A DNA stretch of 64,000 nt from Hyphomicrobiales bacterium (GCA_024236415.1 JACKKN010000008.1:1-64000), one strand, 5' to 3'. Shown: positions 36,160 through 44,966, numbered from the stretch's first letter. The notes: generated by a model from the letters alone, not told the origin. A program made the numbers and translations.

Positions 36160-36242
36160 CGGGCCGCGCGCCCCAATGGACATTCCGCGCCCCCCTGGTT
36201 ACCCTTGGGGGCACCGAATTCTCGCCATGGGGAGGCCGGAAC

Positions 36243-37982
36243 GTGCGCCCTGCGGTCGTCCTGATCCTGCTGTTGGCCGGGCTGCTGCCCGGGCTGTTCG
36301 GGGTGGCCGCCCCGGCGGCCGCGGCCGATGCGCCGGGGGCGCGCATCGCCGGCTCGTACCACGCCCTGGTCATCGGCATCAACGACTACACCAACCTGCG
36401 CAAGCTGAAGACCGCGGTCGGCGACGCCCGCGCCGTGGCCGCCCTGCTTGGCGACAAGTACGGCTTCAAGACCACCCTGCTGGAGAACGCCACCGAGCAC
36501 GACATCTTCCGCGAGATCGGCCGCCTGACCCGCGAGCTGACCGAGAACGACCGCCTGCTGATCTACTACGCCGGCCACGGCGACCTGGACGAGGCCGCCA
36601 ACCGCGGCTACTGGCAGCCGGTGGACGCCGAGCCCAACATCAAGGCCAACTGGATCTCCAACGCCGACGTCACCGACGCCCTGAAGAGCATCCTGGCCTG
36701 GCACATCCTGGTGGTGGCCGATTCCTGCTATTCCGGCAGCTTGCTGCGCAGCGGCGGCAAGGACGCCGGGCGCGGCCGCGGCGACCGCCTGGCGTTCCTG
36801 GACTCCCTGGCCGCGCGCAAGTCGCGCACGGCCCTGACCTCGGGCGGCGAGGAGCCGGTGCAGGACGCCGGCGGCGGCGGCCATTCGGTGTTCGCCCAGG
36901 CCCTGCTGGAGGTGCTGGGCGAGAACGACGACGTGCTGGAGGGGCAGGAGCTGCACCGCCGCCTGGGCGAGCGCATGGCCTACAAGACCGGGCACCAGAG
37001 CCCCGAGTACGCCGTGGTCCAGGACACCGACCACGGCGGCGGCGACTTCCTGTTCGTGCCCAGGGGCTGGACCCCCGAAAAGACTCTGGCGGCGGGGCAG
37101 GACGGGGACGGCGGCGGCGCGACCGCCGCCCTGTCGCCCGAGCAGATGAGCAGCCTGGAGCGCAAGGTGCTGGAAAAGCTGCAGGCGCGCGACCAGCACG
37201 CGGCCGAGCTGGCCGTGTGGCAGGAGGCCAAGGCCATCAACACGGCCGAGGCGTACCGCGCCTTCATGCGCACCTATTGCACGGCGCAGAAGGAGAGCAA
37301 CCTGTGCCCCTACGCGCGCATGAACCTGGTGCGCCTGGCGCCCAAGGCCGGCGACCCGGTCACCGACTGCGACCGCTACGCCGCCGACCCGCGGGACCCG
37401 GGCCGCAATGCCCGCGACGGCATCGACACCGCGCACCTGGCCGGCAACCGCCGGGCCCTGGAGCGCGCCGACACCGCCTGCCGGGCGTCGATCAAGGAGA
37501 ACCCCGACAACCCGCGCATCATGTACCAGTTCGGGCGCGTGCTGGGCGCCAGCCGGCGGTATGAGGACGCCGCCTTCTGGTACGGCCGCGCCGCCGACAA
37601 GGGCTACGTGGCGGCGCAGTACGCGCTCGGCCTGCTGCACCTGCGCGGCAACGGGGTGCGGCAGTCGGTGGACGAGGCCGTGGCCTGGTTCGCCAAGGCG
37701 GCCGAGCGGGACTTCCCGCCGTCGCTGACCCTGCTGGGCATCCTGCACGGGCGCGGCCACGGCGTGCGCCAGGACGTGGACCGGGCGCTGGTGTACCTGC
37801 GCCGGGCGGCCCAGGCCGACCCGCCCGAGGCCCTGGCGCAGCTTGAGCTGGGGATCATGTTCGAGGAGGGGCGCGGCGGCCGCGCCCCGGACCTGCGCCG
37901 GGCCCGCGACTGGTACGCCAGGGCGGCGGCGGCGGGCAACGCCCAGGCCAAGGAGCGCCTGGCCCGCCTGGGCGGCAAGTGA
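36243..37982 (+). CDS. Exported caspase-family (C14) protease with C-terminal Sel1 repeats
   Basis: 579 residues. A signal peptide (VVLILLLAGLLPGLFG, cut near AAAADA) is followed by a caspase p20-like domain (about 37-285). Catalytic histidine H112 lies in LIYYAGHGDLD and catalytic cysteine C162 in VVADSCYSGSLL, both intact; the segment YHALVIGINDYTNL is the usual first strand. A linker with a short coiled coil (about 305-345) leads to Sel1 repeats (about 425-575: ALGLLHLRGNGVRQSVDEAVAWFAKAAE, LLGILHGRGHGVRQDVDRALVYLRRAAQ and LGIMFEEGRGG). The GTG at 36243 has GGGAGG eight bases upstream. This is an orthocaspase-like protein sent across the membrane; substrate unknown. Confidence 0.9.
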   Translation: MRPAVVLILLLAGLLPGLFGVAAPAAAADAPGARIAGSYHALVIGINDYTNLRKLKTAVGDARAVAALLGDKYGFKTTLLENATEHDIFREIGRLTRELTENDRLLIYYAGHGDLDEAANRGYWQPVDAEPNIKANWISNADVTDALKSILAWHILVVADSCYSGSLLRSGGKDAGRGRGDRLAFLDSLAARKSRTALTSGGEEPVQDAGGGGHSVFAQALLEVLGENDDVLEGQELHRRLGERMAYKTGHQSPEYAVVQDTDHGGGDFLFVPRGWTPEKTLAAGQDGDGGGATAALSPEQMSSLERKVLEKLQARDQHAAELAVWQEAKAINTAEAYRAFMRTYCTAQKESNLCPYARMNLVRLAPKAGDPVTDCDRYAADPRDPGRNARDGIDTAHLAGNRRALERADTACRASIKENPDNPRIMYQFGRVLGASRRYEDAAFWYGRAADKGYVAAQYALGLLHLRGNGVRQSVDEAVAWFAKAAERDFPPSLTLLGILHGRGHGVRQDVDRALVYLRRAAQADPPEALAQLELGIMFEEGRGGRAPDLRRARDWYARAAAAGNAQAKERLARLGGK

Positions 37983-38076
37983 CCGGGCGGCGACCGATGT
38001 TCATACCGGCCCGCGGGACTCGGGGGCCGCAAACGGGGTAAGACTACAGGGAACGAGGATCAGCAGGGTGGCGATC

Positions 38077-39087
38077 ATGAAAAGAGGACTTCTCGCATTC
38101 CTTCTGGCGGCGGGCCTTCTGGCGGCGGGCTGCGCCGTGGCGGCGCCGGCGGCGGCGCAGCAGCTGGGCATGGTCACCGGCGGGCCCAAGGGCACCTACA
38201 TCCAGATCGGCAACAACATCCGCGACCTGGTGGCGCCCCAGGGCATCAAGCTGGACGTGCGCACCTCGGCCGGGTCGATCGAGAACATCCTGGCCGTGCG
38301 CCACACCCCCGGCGTGCAGATGGGCATCGTGCAGCAGGACGTGCTGGCCTTCGTCAAGCGCCAGGCCAAGGAGAAGCCCGAGACCAGCGCCGACATGCTG
38401 GACCTGGTCGCCAAGGTGCGGCTGATCTTCCCCCTCTACAACGAGGAGGTCCACATCCTGGCCAACGACGGGGTGCGCCGGCTGGAGGACCTGAACGGCA
38501 AGCGGGTGGCCATCGGGCCCAAGAACAGCGGCACTTTCCTGACCTCGGTGGTGCTGTTCGACAAGACCGGCATCAGCCCGGCCCAGACCTTCGCCTACAA
38601 GGCGGTCGAGGCGGTCGAGGCCCTGCGCAAGGGCGAGATCGACGCCATGGTCTACGTCGCCGGCTATCCGGCCAGCGTGTTCACCAACAACGTCACCGCC
38701 GACGACCGCCTGCACCTGGTGCCGATCCCGGTCGCCGACTACTCGCTGCTGACCGACACCTACACCTTCTCCTCGATCCCGAAATGGACCTATCCGTGGC
38801 AGGACGCCGACGTGGAGACGGCGGCGGTCAAGGCAGTGCTGGTGTCCTACAACTACCGCGGCGACAACTGCGGCGCCGTGGGCAAGCTGGCGCGCCTGGT
38901 GTACACGGGGATCGACGAGCTGCGCCGCACCGGCCACCCCAAGTGGAACGCGCTCGACCTGGACACCCCGCTGGAAAGCTGGGAGCCCTACGACTGCGTC
39001 CAGGACGCCCTCGAGGGCGTGCGCCACGGCCCGGCCGCCGCCACCGGCGGCAAGCTGCCCGACATCCTGAAGCAGATCGGCGACTAG
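38077..39087 (+). CDS. TAXI-family TRAP binding protein without permease genes nearby
   Basis: 336 residues. The signal region MKRGLLAFLLAAGLLAAGC could be a lipoprotein signal (LAAGC) or end later at AAAQQ. The family pattern follows: LGMVTGGPKGTYIQIGNNIRDL, RTSAGSIENILAVRHTPGVQMGIVQQDVLAFVK, EEVHILANDGVRRLEDLNGKRVAIGPKNSGTFLTS. No TAXI-type permease lies in this neighbourhood; the permease at 61410 has its own binding protein. It follows the caspase-Sel1 gene by 94 bp on the same strand, and may have a sensing or scavenging role (inference). Confidence 0.88.
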   Translation: MKRGLLAFLLAAGLLAAGCAVAAPAAAQQLGMVTGGPKGTYIQIGNNIRDLVAPQGIKLDVRTSAGSIENILAVRHTPGVQMGIVQQDVLAFVKRQAKEKPETSADMLDLVAKVRLIFPLYNEEVHILANDGVRRLEDLNGKRVAIGPKNSGTFLTSVVLFDKTGISPAQTFAYKAVEAVEALRKGEIDAMVYVAGYPASVFTNNVTADDRLHLVPIPVADYSLLTDTYTFSSIPKWTYPWQDADVETAAVKAVLVSYNYRGDNCGAVGKLARLVYTGIDELRRTGHPKWNALDLDTPLESWEPYDCVQDALEGVRHGPAAATGGKLPDILKQIGD

Positions 39088-39094
39088 CCCCCAT

Positions 39095-39170
39095 AAAAGG
39101 TGCCAGGCACCTTTTATTGTTTCAAGAATCGCCAGTCGATTGTTCGATTAAAAGGTGCCTGGCACCTTTT
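39095..39170. repeat. Pair of inverted REP-like palindromes; probable bidirectional terminator
   Basis: Two 21-bp near-palindromes, each AAAAGGTGCC and GGCACCTTTT around one central base, at 39095-39115 and 39150-39170. The second is the exact reverse complement of the first, so they can fold alone or with each other across a 34-bp AT-richer spacer. T-runs on both sides of each stem suit termination on both strands, and the element lies exactly between two converging genes. The pattern also resembles dispersed REP elements. Confidence 0.75.
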
Positions 39171-39180
39171 TGGCCCTTTT

Positions 39181-39783
39181 TCAGGGGAGGTAGGCGGCGA
39201 CCGGGGGTTCCACCAGGGCGGTGCCGAAGTTGGGCTCCACCGGCAGTTGGCGGGTCGGGCCCTCGGCCTTCTGGGTGGTCTGCTGGGTCTGGTTCTGGGC
39301 GGTCTGAGTCCGGCCGTCGTCGGGCGGCGGCTTGCGCTGCTGCTGGCCGTCGCCGCCGCCGCCGCTGCTACCGCCGCCGCCGCCGCCGCCGTTGGACGGC
39401 TGCTCCATGGGCAGGTCCACCAGCACCCAGTTGTTCTTGCGCGACACAATGCCGCGCCAGACGATGTCGCGGCCGACCACGCCGTACAGGACCGCGTCCT
39501 CGATCTGCACCTGGTCGCAGACGAAGCCCAGCGACGCGCGGGCGCCGCCGATCACCCGCTGCAGGGGCCGGCGGTTGCCCTGGAAGGCCTGGGCGCTGGG
39601 GGCGACCACATAGAGCTTGATGCGCTCGGCGCAGGCGAAGTCGTCGGGCATCATCACCTTGAGGTCCAGGTGCTTGACCAGGGTCTTGGCGGCCCCGGCC
39701 GGGCCGGCGGCCAGGGCGGCGGCCAGCGCCACGGCCGCGACCGCGCCGAGTGGCCCCAGGCGGCGGATCAGGTGATCTCCCAT
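39181..39783 (-). CDS. Hypothetical exported protein with Gly/Gln-rich tail, 200 aa
   Basis: Signal peptide LGPLGAVAAVALAAALAAGPAGAA. The mature domain (about 33-130; KVMMPDDFACAERIKLYVVAPS, RASLGFVCDQVQIEDAVLYG, GIVSRKNNWVLVDLP) has two cysteines. It is followed by a low-complexity tail with a polyglycine run (about 133-150) and Q/T-rich sequence. Not recognised. The start overlaps the end of the glycine-zipper lipoprotein gene by 16 bp, so the two are coupled. Confidence 0.75.
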   Translation of the reverse strand: MGDHLIRRLGPLGAVAAVALAAALAAGPAGAAKTLVKHLDLKVMMPDDFACAERIKLYVVAPSAQAFQGNRRPLQRVIGGARASLGFVCDQVQIEDAVLYGVVGRDIVWRGIVSRKNNWVLVDLPMEQPSNGGGGGGGSSGGGGDGQQQRKPPPDDGRTQTAQNQTQQTTQKAEGPTRQLPVEPNFGTALVEPPVAAYLP

Positions 39784-40565
39784 CCGTCGGGCCCCTTGCA
39801 GGCCTTCACCTTCTCCGTCTTCTCGCTGCCGTCCTTGAGCACGATGGTCTGCTCGATGGTGCGGCAGGTCTGGCTGTTGCGGACCTGGGACACGGCCACG
39901 TTGGGCTGGCTGGCGGCGGAGTCGCCGGCCAGGTTGATCTCGTCGCCGGTGCGCTGCAGCAGCGGCGCGTAGCCGTAGCCCTGGCCGATGCCGTCCTGGC
40001 TGAGCAGGTACCAGTTCTTGCCCTCGACCTTGCCCACCACCTCGACCGACTCGCCCTTGGCCAGCTTGCCGACCACGGCGTAGTCGGTGCCCGGGCCGCC
40101 GCGCACGTTCATGCTGCCCGACGACACGAACCGCTCGCCGATGTAGTCGATGGGCGGCACCTCCTTGATGCGGTCGGTGCGGTAGGCGACGTTGTAGCTC
40201 TGCTCCTTGGTCTCGGTGTCGACCACCCGGGTGCGGCCCGAGACGCCGGTCTCCGGGTTCTTCCAGGTCTGGGACTGGCCGGTGACGGCGGTGCGCTGGG
40301 TCGACTCGGCGAGGCGCTTCTGGTCCTGCTCGTCCAGGTACTTGCCCAGCTGGCCGCCCAGCCAGGCGCCGGCCACGGCGCCGCCGACGATGGCCAGGAT
40401 CTTGCCCGCGCCGCCGCCGAACTGGGCCCCGATCAGGGCGCCGGCGCCGGCGCCGACGATCATTCCGATGTCCTTCTTGTTGGCCTGGCAGCCGGACAGC
40501 ACCAGGGCCGCCACCGCCAGCCCGAGTACCGATTTTCCTGCCACGGTCCTGGTCATGCTCGTCAT
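39768..40565 (-). CDS. Lipoprotein with glycine-zipper and bacterial SH3 domains
   Basis: 265 residues from the ATG at 40565 (the ATG at 40556 is possible). Lipobox LVLSGC is followed by a glycine-zipper hydrophobic region (about 32-72: GMIVGAGAGALIGAQFGGGAGKILAIVGGAVAGAWLGGQLG), an EQD-rich segment, then an SH3-type domain (about 150-205: FVSSGSMNVRGGPGTDYAVVGKLAKGESVEVVGKVEGKNWYLL). The tail has a C-x-n-C pair (SQTCRTIEQTI ... KACKG). Such proteins sit in the envelope, the SH3 part often contacting peptidoglycan. It is downstream of the Sel1-protease gene by 50 bp and coupled to the next gene. Confidence 0.85.
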   Translation of the reverse strand: MTSMTRTVAGKSVLGLAVAALVLSGCQANKKDIGMIVGAGAGALIGAQFGGGAGKILAIVGGAVAGAWLGGQLGKYLDEQDQKRLAESTQRTAVTGQSQTWKNPETGVSGRTRVVDTETKEQSYNVAYRTDRIKEVPPIDYIGERFVSSGSMNVRGGPGTDYAVVGKLAKGESVEVVGKVEGKNWYLLSQDGIGQGYGYAPLLQRTGDEINLAGDSAASQPNVAVSQVRNSQTCRTIEQTIVLKDGSEKTEKVKACKGPDGWEIT

Positions 40566-40615
40566 TTCGTCTCGATCCCCTCCGCCGGCCGGCGTGGCCC
40601 GTCCGCCGGCGCGGG

Positions 40616-42646
40616 TCACTGCGGCTTGAACAGCTTGTTCATGTCGAAGGCGTAGCAGATGATCTGCCGCGTCATGTTCTTGGCCACCGCGTACCGCTCG
40701 CGCCGCGACAGCCGCGTGTCGCCTTCGGACTTGGCCTCATAATAGGTGATCCCGTAGCGATTCAAAAGCTCGCGAAGCACCGTATGCTTGGCCGCGAAAT
40801 TCACGTTCTGGTTCACGATCTTCTTGGCGTTCAGGCCGCCCCAGACGACGCCGATGATGGCCCCCTTCTCGTCGACCACGGCGCTGCCCGAGTTGCCCGG
40901 CTGCACCGGCGCCGAGATCTGCAGGAACCGCTGGTCGTTCTGCCCGCGCCAGCCCGACAGCGCGTTCAGGGTGCCCACCGTCAGCACCCCGTCCTTGTCC
41001 AGGTACTGGGTCAGGGGGAAGCCGAAGATGGTGACCTCCTCGCCGACGAAATAGTCGTCCCAGCCCGACAGGCGGCCGACCCCGTAGTCGCGCTTGCCCC
41101 CGGTGGGCGGGCGCATCTGGATCAGGGCCAGGTCCACGTCGGCGTTGGCGAACACCAGGTCGGCCGGCACGATGCCGTCGGCCAGGCGCACGCCCAGGCG
41201 GTCGCAGCCGTCGACCACGTGGTGGTTGGTGACCACCCCGCCGCCGAAGTTGATGACGAAGCCGGTGCCGCTGCTGGTGTGCTTCAGCTCGTCCACGGTC
41301 CAGGTGTCGCGCCAGCGGCGGGCCTTGCTCTGGGCCCGCAGGATGGATTCCTGGGACATGCGCCGCTCCAGGGCCTGGCGCGCCGCCGGGGCGGCGGCAT
41401 GGCCGCGCACGGCGGCCAGGTTGAACAGGGCGTGGGCGTTTTCGCGGCTGCTGTCCTTGTTGCCGTTCTGCAGCAGCATGGCCAGGTTGTACTGGCCGGT
41501 GGGATCGCCGCGCACGGCGGCGCGCAGGAACTGGTTGGCGGCCTTCTGGGCGTCCTGCTTGACGGCGATGCCCTGGGCCAGCATGTAGCCCAGCATGTTG
41601 ATGGCCCGGGCGTCGCCGGCGCCGGCGGCGCGGTTGTACCATTTCAGGGCCTGGCCATAGTCCTGCAGCACGCCGATGCCCTGGAACAGGTGGTGGGCGT
41701 AGGCCGTCTCGGCCGGGCCGTAGCCGGCCTCGGCCGCGGCCTTGAACAGGGCCACGGCGCGCGCCGGGTTGCGGTCCACGCCGCGCCCGCTGTCGTACAT
41801 CTGGCCCAGGCGCATCTGGGCGTAGGGCAGGCCCACGGCCGCCGCCCGCTCGAAGTCCTGGACCGCGGCGTACAGGTCGGGCCGGCCGGCCAGGCCGCGT
41901 TCGGCCATGTCGCCCAGGTGGTACAGCGCCAGGCCGTCCTCCTTGTCCGCCGCCGTCCGCAGCAGGCGCTCGGCCGTCGCCGGGTCGGGCCGGCCGAAGG
42001 ACCCCTTCAGGTGCGCCAGGCCCAGCCAGCGCTGGGCGGCGACGCTGCCGCCGTCGGCGGCGCGCTCCATCCAGCGGCGGCCGCCGGCCGGGTCCGGGGC
42101 CATGGCCCGGCCCGAGAACAGGCTGGCGCCCACGGCCAGGGCCGCGGCGGTGTCGCCCTGGGCGGCCAGGCGCTCGATCTCGGGCACCAGGGACTCGCCG
42201 CCGTCGGTCAGAAAGCGGACGAAGCGGTCGCCGCCGGTGACGGCGCCCGACGGCGGCGGGCGGCGGGCGATCTGCTGTTCGCCGCCGCGCAGGGCGCCGT
42301 TGCCGCCGCCGTTGCCGCCGCCGTTGCCGCCGCCGTTGGTCGTGCCGCCGCGGGTCGCCTGGCCGCCGCAGTCGGGGGCGAAGCCCAGCTTCTCGCGCTC
42401 GGCCGGGGCCACGTCGGCGCAGCGGTGGGGCGGCGCGCCGTCGGCCAGGTAGGGGTCGCGCAGGGGCGGGAAGTCGACCGCCATGCCGGCCGCCGCGGCC
42501 GGCGCCGGGGCAAGGGCCAGGATCGCGGCCAGGGTCGCGGCCAGGGTCGCGGCCAGGGGCGCGGCCAGGGTCACGGCCAGCGCCAGGGCCTGCGCCGCCG
42601 CCGGGCCCGTCATGCGCGAATAAACCCGCCCCGTCATCGCTCGCAT
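40616..42646 (-). CDS. Exported Sel1-repeat protein fused to a trypsin-like serine protease
   Basis: 676 residues from the ATG at 42646 (AGGA upstream); starts at 42676 and 42613 are possible. A signal region made of repeated LAAT/LAAP units ends at PAAAA. A G/N-rich linker (GGGN repeats) precedes about six Sel1 repeats (about 165-420), e.g. LGQMYDSGRGVDRNPARAVALFKAAAEAG and YNLAMLLQNGNKD. The C-terminal S1 protease domain has the full triad H476 (TNHHVV), D505 (DVDLAL) and S586 (QPGNSGSAV). No PDZ domain is present. Divergent to a second trypsin-like gene. Confidence 0.88.
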   Translation of the reverse strand: MRAMTGRVYSRMTGPAAAQALALAVTLAAPLAATLAATLAAILALAPAPAAAAGMAVDFPPLRDPYLADGAPPHRCADVAPAEREKLGFAPDCGGQATRGGTTNGGGNGGGNGGGNGALRGGEQQIARRPPPSGAVTGGDRFVRFLTDGGESLVPEIERLAAQGDTAAALAVGASLFSGRAMAPDPAGGRRWMERAADGGSVAAQRWLGLAHLKGSFGRPDPATAERLLRTAADKEDGLALYHLGDMAERGLAGRPDLYAAVQDFERAAAVGLPYAQMRLGQMYDSGRGVDRNPARAVALFKAAAEAGYGPAETAYAHHLFQGIGVLQDYGQALKWYNRAAGAGDARAINMLGYMLAQGIAVKQDAQKAANQFLRAAVRGDPTGQYNLAMLLQNGNKDSSRENAHALFNLAAVRGHAAAPAARQALERRMSQESILRAQSKARRWRDTWTVDELKHTSSGTGFVINFGGGVVTNHHVVDGCDRLGVRLADGIVPADLVFANADVDLALIQMRPPTGGKRDYGVGRLSGWDDYFVGEEVTIFGFPLTQYLDKDGVLTVGTLNALSGWRGQNDQRFLQISAPVQPGNSGSAVVDEKGAIIGVVWGGLNAKKIVNQNVNFAAKHTVLRELLNRYGITYYEAKSEGDTRLSRRERYAVAKNMTRQIICYAFDMNKLFKPQ

Positions 42647-42803
42647 GGGTTTCCCATTCCTGGCCATGGGTCGCATTCAATCATACCCCATGGCCCGTTC
42701 CAAACGAAACAGGCGCCGCGCCTGCCGGCGGCGCCCGGTTTCCCGCCCGGTCCGGCCCGTGCTAGACTGGCCGTCGGCCCTGGAGGGTGCCCCGGAGACA
42801 TTC

Positions 42804-43718
42804 ATGGAACACATCCTGCTGATCGTCCTGTCCTTGGTGCCGGCCCTGTTCCAGGCGCCGACGGCGCTGGCCGACGGCAACGGACCCATCGTCAACTGCT
42901 ATGACGAGGCGCGCCAGTCGGTGGTGCGGACCACGCCGGCCCAGTGCCAGGGCAAGATCCTGTCCGACGCCGAGGCCAAGGAGGTCAAGGAGCGCCGCGC
43001 CGCCGCCATCCGCCGCGCCATGCAGCCCAAGAAGCAGGCGGTCCAGGGGCGGCGCATGTCGGGCTACGGGTCGGGCTTCTTCGTCCACGCCGACGGGGTG
43101 GTGGTGACCAACGTCCACGTGGTCGCCGGCTGCCGCGAGGTGACCGTGGCCGCCACCAACGGCCAGGAGGCCAAGGCCGCCCTGGTGACCCACGACGAAT
43201 CCAACGACCTGGCGGTGTTGCGGGCCCAGATGCCGGCGCCGGCGGTGGCCACCTTCCGACCCGCCGACGAGCCGCCGGCGGACGGCGCCGCGGTGCATGC
43301 CGTGGGCTACCCCACCCGCACCCTGCCGACCATCCGGCCGCAACTGGCCAGCGGCACCTACCTGCTGGGCGGCGACGCGGCGATCGGCAACCTGCGGGTG
43401 CCGCACAACTTCCACAAGGCGCGCATCAAGGTGTTCCCCGGCAACAGCGGCGGGCCGGTGCTGGACGCCCACGGCCGCATCACCGGGGTGGTGGTGGCCC
43501 AGGTCAACACGGTCAAGATGTTCGAGCGCACGGGCACCCTGATCCGCGACCTGGGCTTCTTCATCGACCTCAAGCCCCTGTTCAGGCTGCTGGACGACAA
43601 GCAGATCCCCTACCGGGTGGCCTCCGCGGCCCAGGTCGCCGCCGACGCGCCCCTGGACGGCCCCGCCGTGGCCGAGCGGGCGCGCCCGTTCGTGGCCCGC
43701 ATCAACTGCTGGAAATAG
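42804..43718 (+). CDS. Exported trypsin-like serine protease (S1C, no PDZ)
   Basis: 304 residues. Signal peptide MEHILLIVLSLVPALFQAPTALA. The protease domain (about 85-275) has triad H105 (VTNVHVVAGC), D135 (ESNDLAVLR) and S215 (FPGNSGGPVL). Cysteines at 32, 48 and 110 may form disulfides in the periplasm. HtrA proteins normally carry PDZ domains; here none follows. GGAG lies nine bases before the ATG at 42804. It is divergent from the Sel1-protease gene across about 160 bp, so the two may share a control region. Confidence 0.9.
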   Translation: MEHILLIVLSLVPALFQAPTALADGNGPIVNCYDEARQSVVRTTPAQCQGKILSDAEAKEVKERRAAAIRRAMQPKKQAVQGRRMSGYGSGFFVHADGVVVTNVHVVAGCREVTVAATNGQEAKAALVTHDESNDLAVLRAQMPAPAVATFRPADEPPADGAAVHAVGYPTRTLPTIRPQLASGTYLLGGDAAIGNLRVPHNFHKARIKVFPGNSGGPVLDAHGRITGVVVAQVNTVKMFERTGTLIRDLGFFIDLKPLFRLLDDKQIPYRVASAAQVAADAPLDGPAVAERARPFVARINCWK

Positions 43719-43735
43719 CCCGGCCGGAAACGGAA

Positions 43736-43758
43736 AAGGGGCCCATGAAGGGCCCCTT
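43736..43758. terminator. Terminator between the protease gene and the atp operon
   Basis: AAGGGGCCC (43736-43744) and GGGCCCCTT (43750-43758) form a 9-bp stem with a 5-nt loop. On the minus strand, the direction of the atp operon, the stem is followed by TTCCGTTT. It lies in the 64-bp gap between converging genes and probably serves both. Confidence 0.8.
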
Positions 43759-43782
43759 GCGCATGTCCGGCGACCGCCCTGT

Positions 43783-44322
43783 TCAGTGCAGCTTGCCGGG
43801 CAGGTCCTTGATGGCGGCGTCGATCAGGGTGTCGGCCTTGGCCTCGTCGATCTGCTCGGTCAGCAGGCGGCGGGTGGCCGAGACGGCGACCTCGATGGCG
43901 GCGTTGCGCACGTCCTCCACCGCCTGGGCCTCGGCCTGGGCGATGCGGTCCATGGCCTGCTTCTCGCGCCGCTTGAGGGACGATTCCAGGTCGGCGGCGG
44001 CCTTCTCGGCCAGGCGCGCGGCCTCGGCCTTGGCTCGGGCGACGATCTCCTCGGCCTCCTTGGCGGCGTCGCGCTGTTTGCGCTGGAAGCTGGCCAGGGT
44101 CTCCTGGGCCTCCTCGCGCAGGCGCACGGCCTCGTCGATCTGCGCCTTGATGAGGTCGGCGCGCTCGTCCAGGCCCTTGGTGATGGCCCGGAACACGGGC
44201 TTGCCCACGGCCACGATCAGGATCACGAAGGCGACCAGGACCCAGAAGGTGGGCTCCTCGTAGAAGGCGTGGGCCGCCCCGTGGGCGGCGTCGTGGGCGG
44301 TTTCCGCTGCGAATGCCTGCAT
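43783..44322 (-). CDS. atpF: F0F1 ATP synthase subunit b
   Basis: 179 residues. One N-terminal membrane helix (EPTFWVLVAFVILIVAVGKPVF, about 22-43) followed by a long charged coiled coil (KGLDERADLIKAQIDEAVRLREEAQETLASFQ and on) that forms the peripheral stator stalk. It pairs with the b' subunit encoded just upstream, as in phototrophic and other alphaproteobacteria. Start and upstream stop share one base (TGATG). Last gene of the F0 operon. Confidence 0.95.
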   Translation of the reverse strand: MQAFAAETAHDAAHGAAHAFYEEPTFWVLVAFVILIVAVGKPVFRAITKGLDERADLIKAQIDEAVRLREEAQETLASFQRKQRDAAKEAEEIVARAKAEAARLAEKAAADLESSLKRREKQAMDRIAQAEAQAVEDVRNAAIEVAVSATRRLLTEQIDEAKADTLIDAAIKDLPGKLH

Positions 44323-44891
44323 CAGCCGCGCTCCTCAAGAACCGCGTCCACCGCGCGGCCGGCGGCGGCGGCGTCGGCCTCCTGCCCCACCAGCTTGGCG
44401 GCGGCCTCGCGGGCCACCTCGACGGCCATGTCGCGCAGGCCGGCGAAGGCCTCGTCGCGCTGGCCGGCGATGCGGGATTCGGCCGCCTGCACGTCGGCGG
44501 CCAGCTTCTCGCCCAGGTCGGCCTGGCGCTGCGCCGCCTCGCCGGCGGCGGCGTCGCGCACCGCCTTGATGGCGTCCTGGGCCCGGGACCGGGCCTCGGC
44601 CAGGGATGCCTCGTAGGCCTCGGCCACGGCACGGGCCTCGGCCTCCAGCTCGGTGGCGCGCTCCAGGCTGTCCTCGATGCGCCGCTGGCGCTCGTCCAGG
44701 ACCTCGCCGACCTTGGGCAGGGCCACCTTGGCCATGATCAGGTAGAGGGCCACGAAGGCGATGGCCAGCCAGACAAGCTGCGGCGAGAAGGTGTTCGGGT
44801 CGAGCTGCGGCAGGCCGGCGGCCAGGGCCGGCCCGGCGGCGGTGACCGCGAGGGTGAGGCCGATCAACGATCCGCGTGAAAGCGTCCGCAT
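44322..44891 (-). CDS. atpF': F0F1 ATP synthase subunit b'
   Basis: 189 residues. A hydrophobic N-terminal stretch (GSLIGLTLAVTAAGPALAAG) precedes the membrane anchor QLVWLAIAFVALYLIMAKVALP and the coiled coil starting GEVLDERQRRIEDSLERATEL. The sequence VALPKVGEVLDERQ is typical of b' as opposed to b. The ATG at 44891 follows AGGAG; a longer frame to 44921 lacks a site. It follows atpE by 75 bp, the conserved place for b' in alphaproteobacteria. The N-terminal hydrophobic extension may be a cleaved or retained leader. Confidence 0.95.
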   Translation of the reverse strand: MRTLSRGSLIGLTLAVTAAGPALAAGLPQLDPNTFSPQLVWLAIAFVALYLIMAKVALPKVGEVLDERQRRIEDSLERATELEAEARAVAEAYEASLAEARSRAQDAIKAVRDAAAGEAAQRQADLGEKLAADVQAAESRIAGQRDEAFAGLRDMAVEVAREAAAKLVGQEADAAAAGRAVDAVLEERG

Positions 44892-44966
44892 GAGTCGCTC
44901 CTGCCTAGGTGGGGAACCCAAAGTGGGACCCCGCCGCCCGCGGGCGGCGGGACGGCCCGGGCGTCC

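Noticed and set aside
42298..42340. Nine-base CCGCCGTTG repeats that look like a short array
   Set aside because: They encode the GGGN linker of the Sel1-protease; there are no spacers, so it is not a CRISPR array.
42520..42575. 12-bp repeats of GCGGCCAGGGTC type
   Set aside because: They encode repeated LAAT/LAAP units in the signal region of the Sel1-protease gene; simple coding repeat rather than a mobile or regulatory element.
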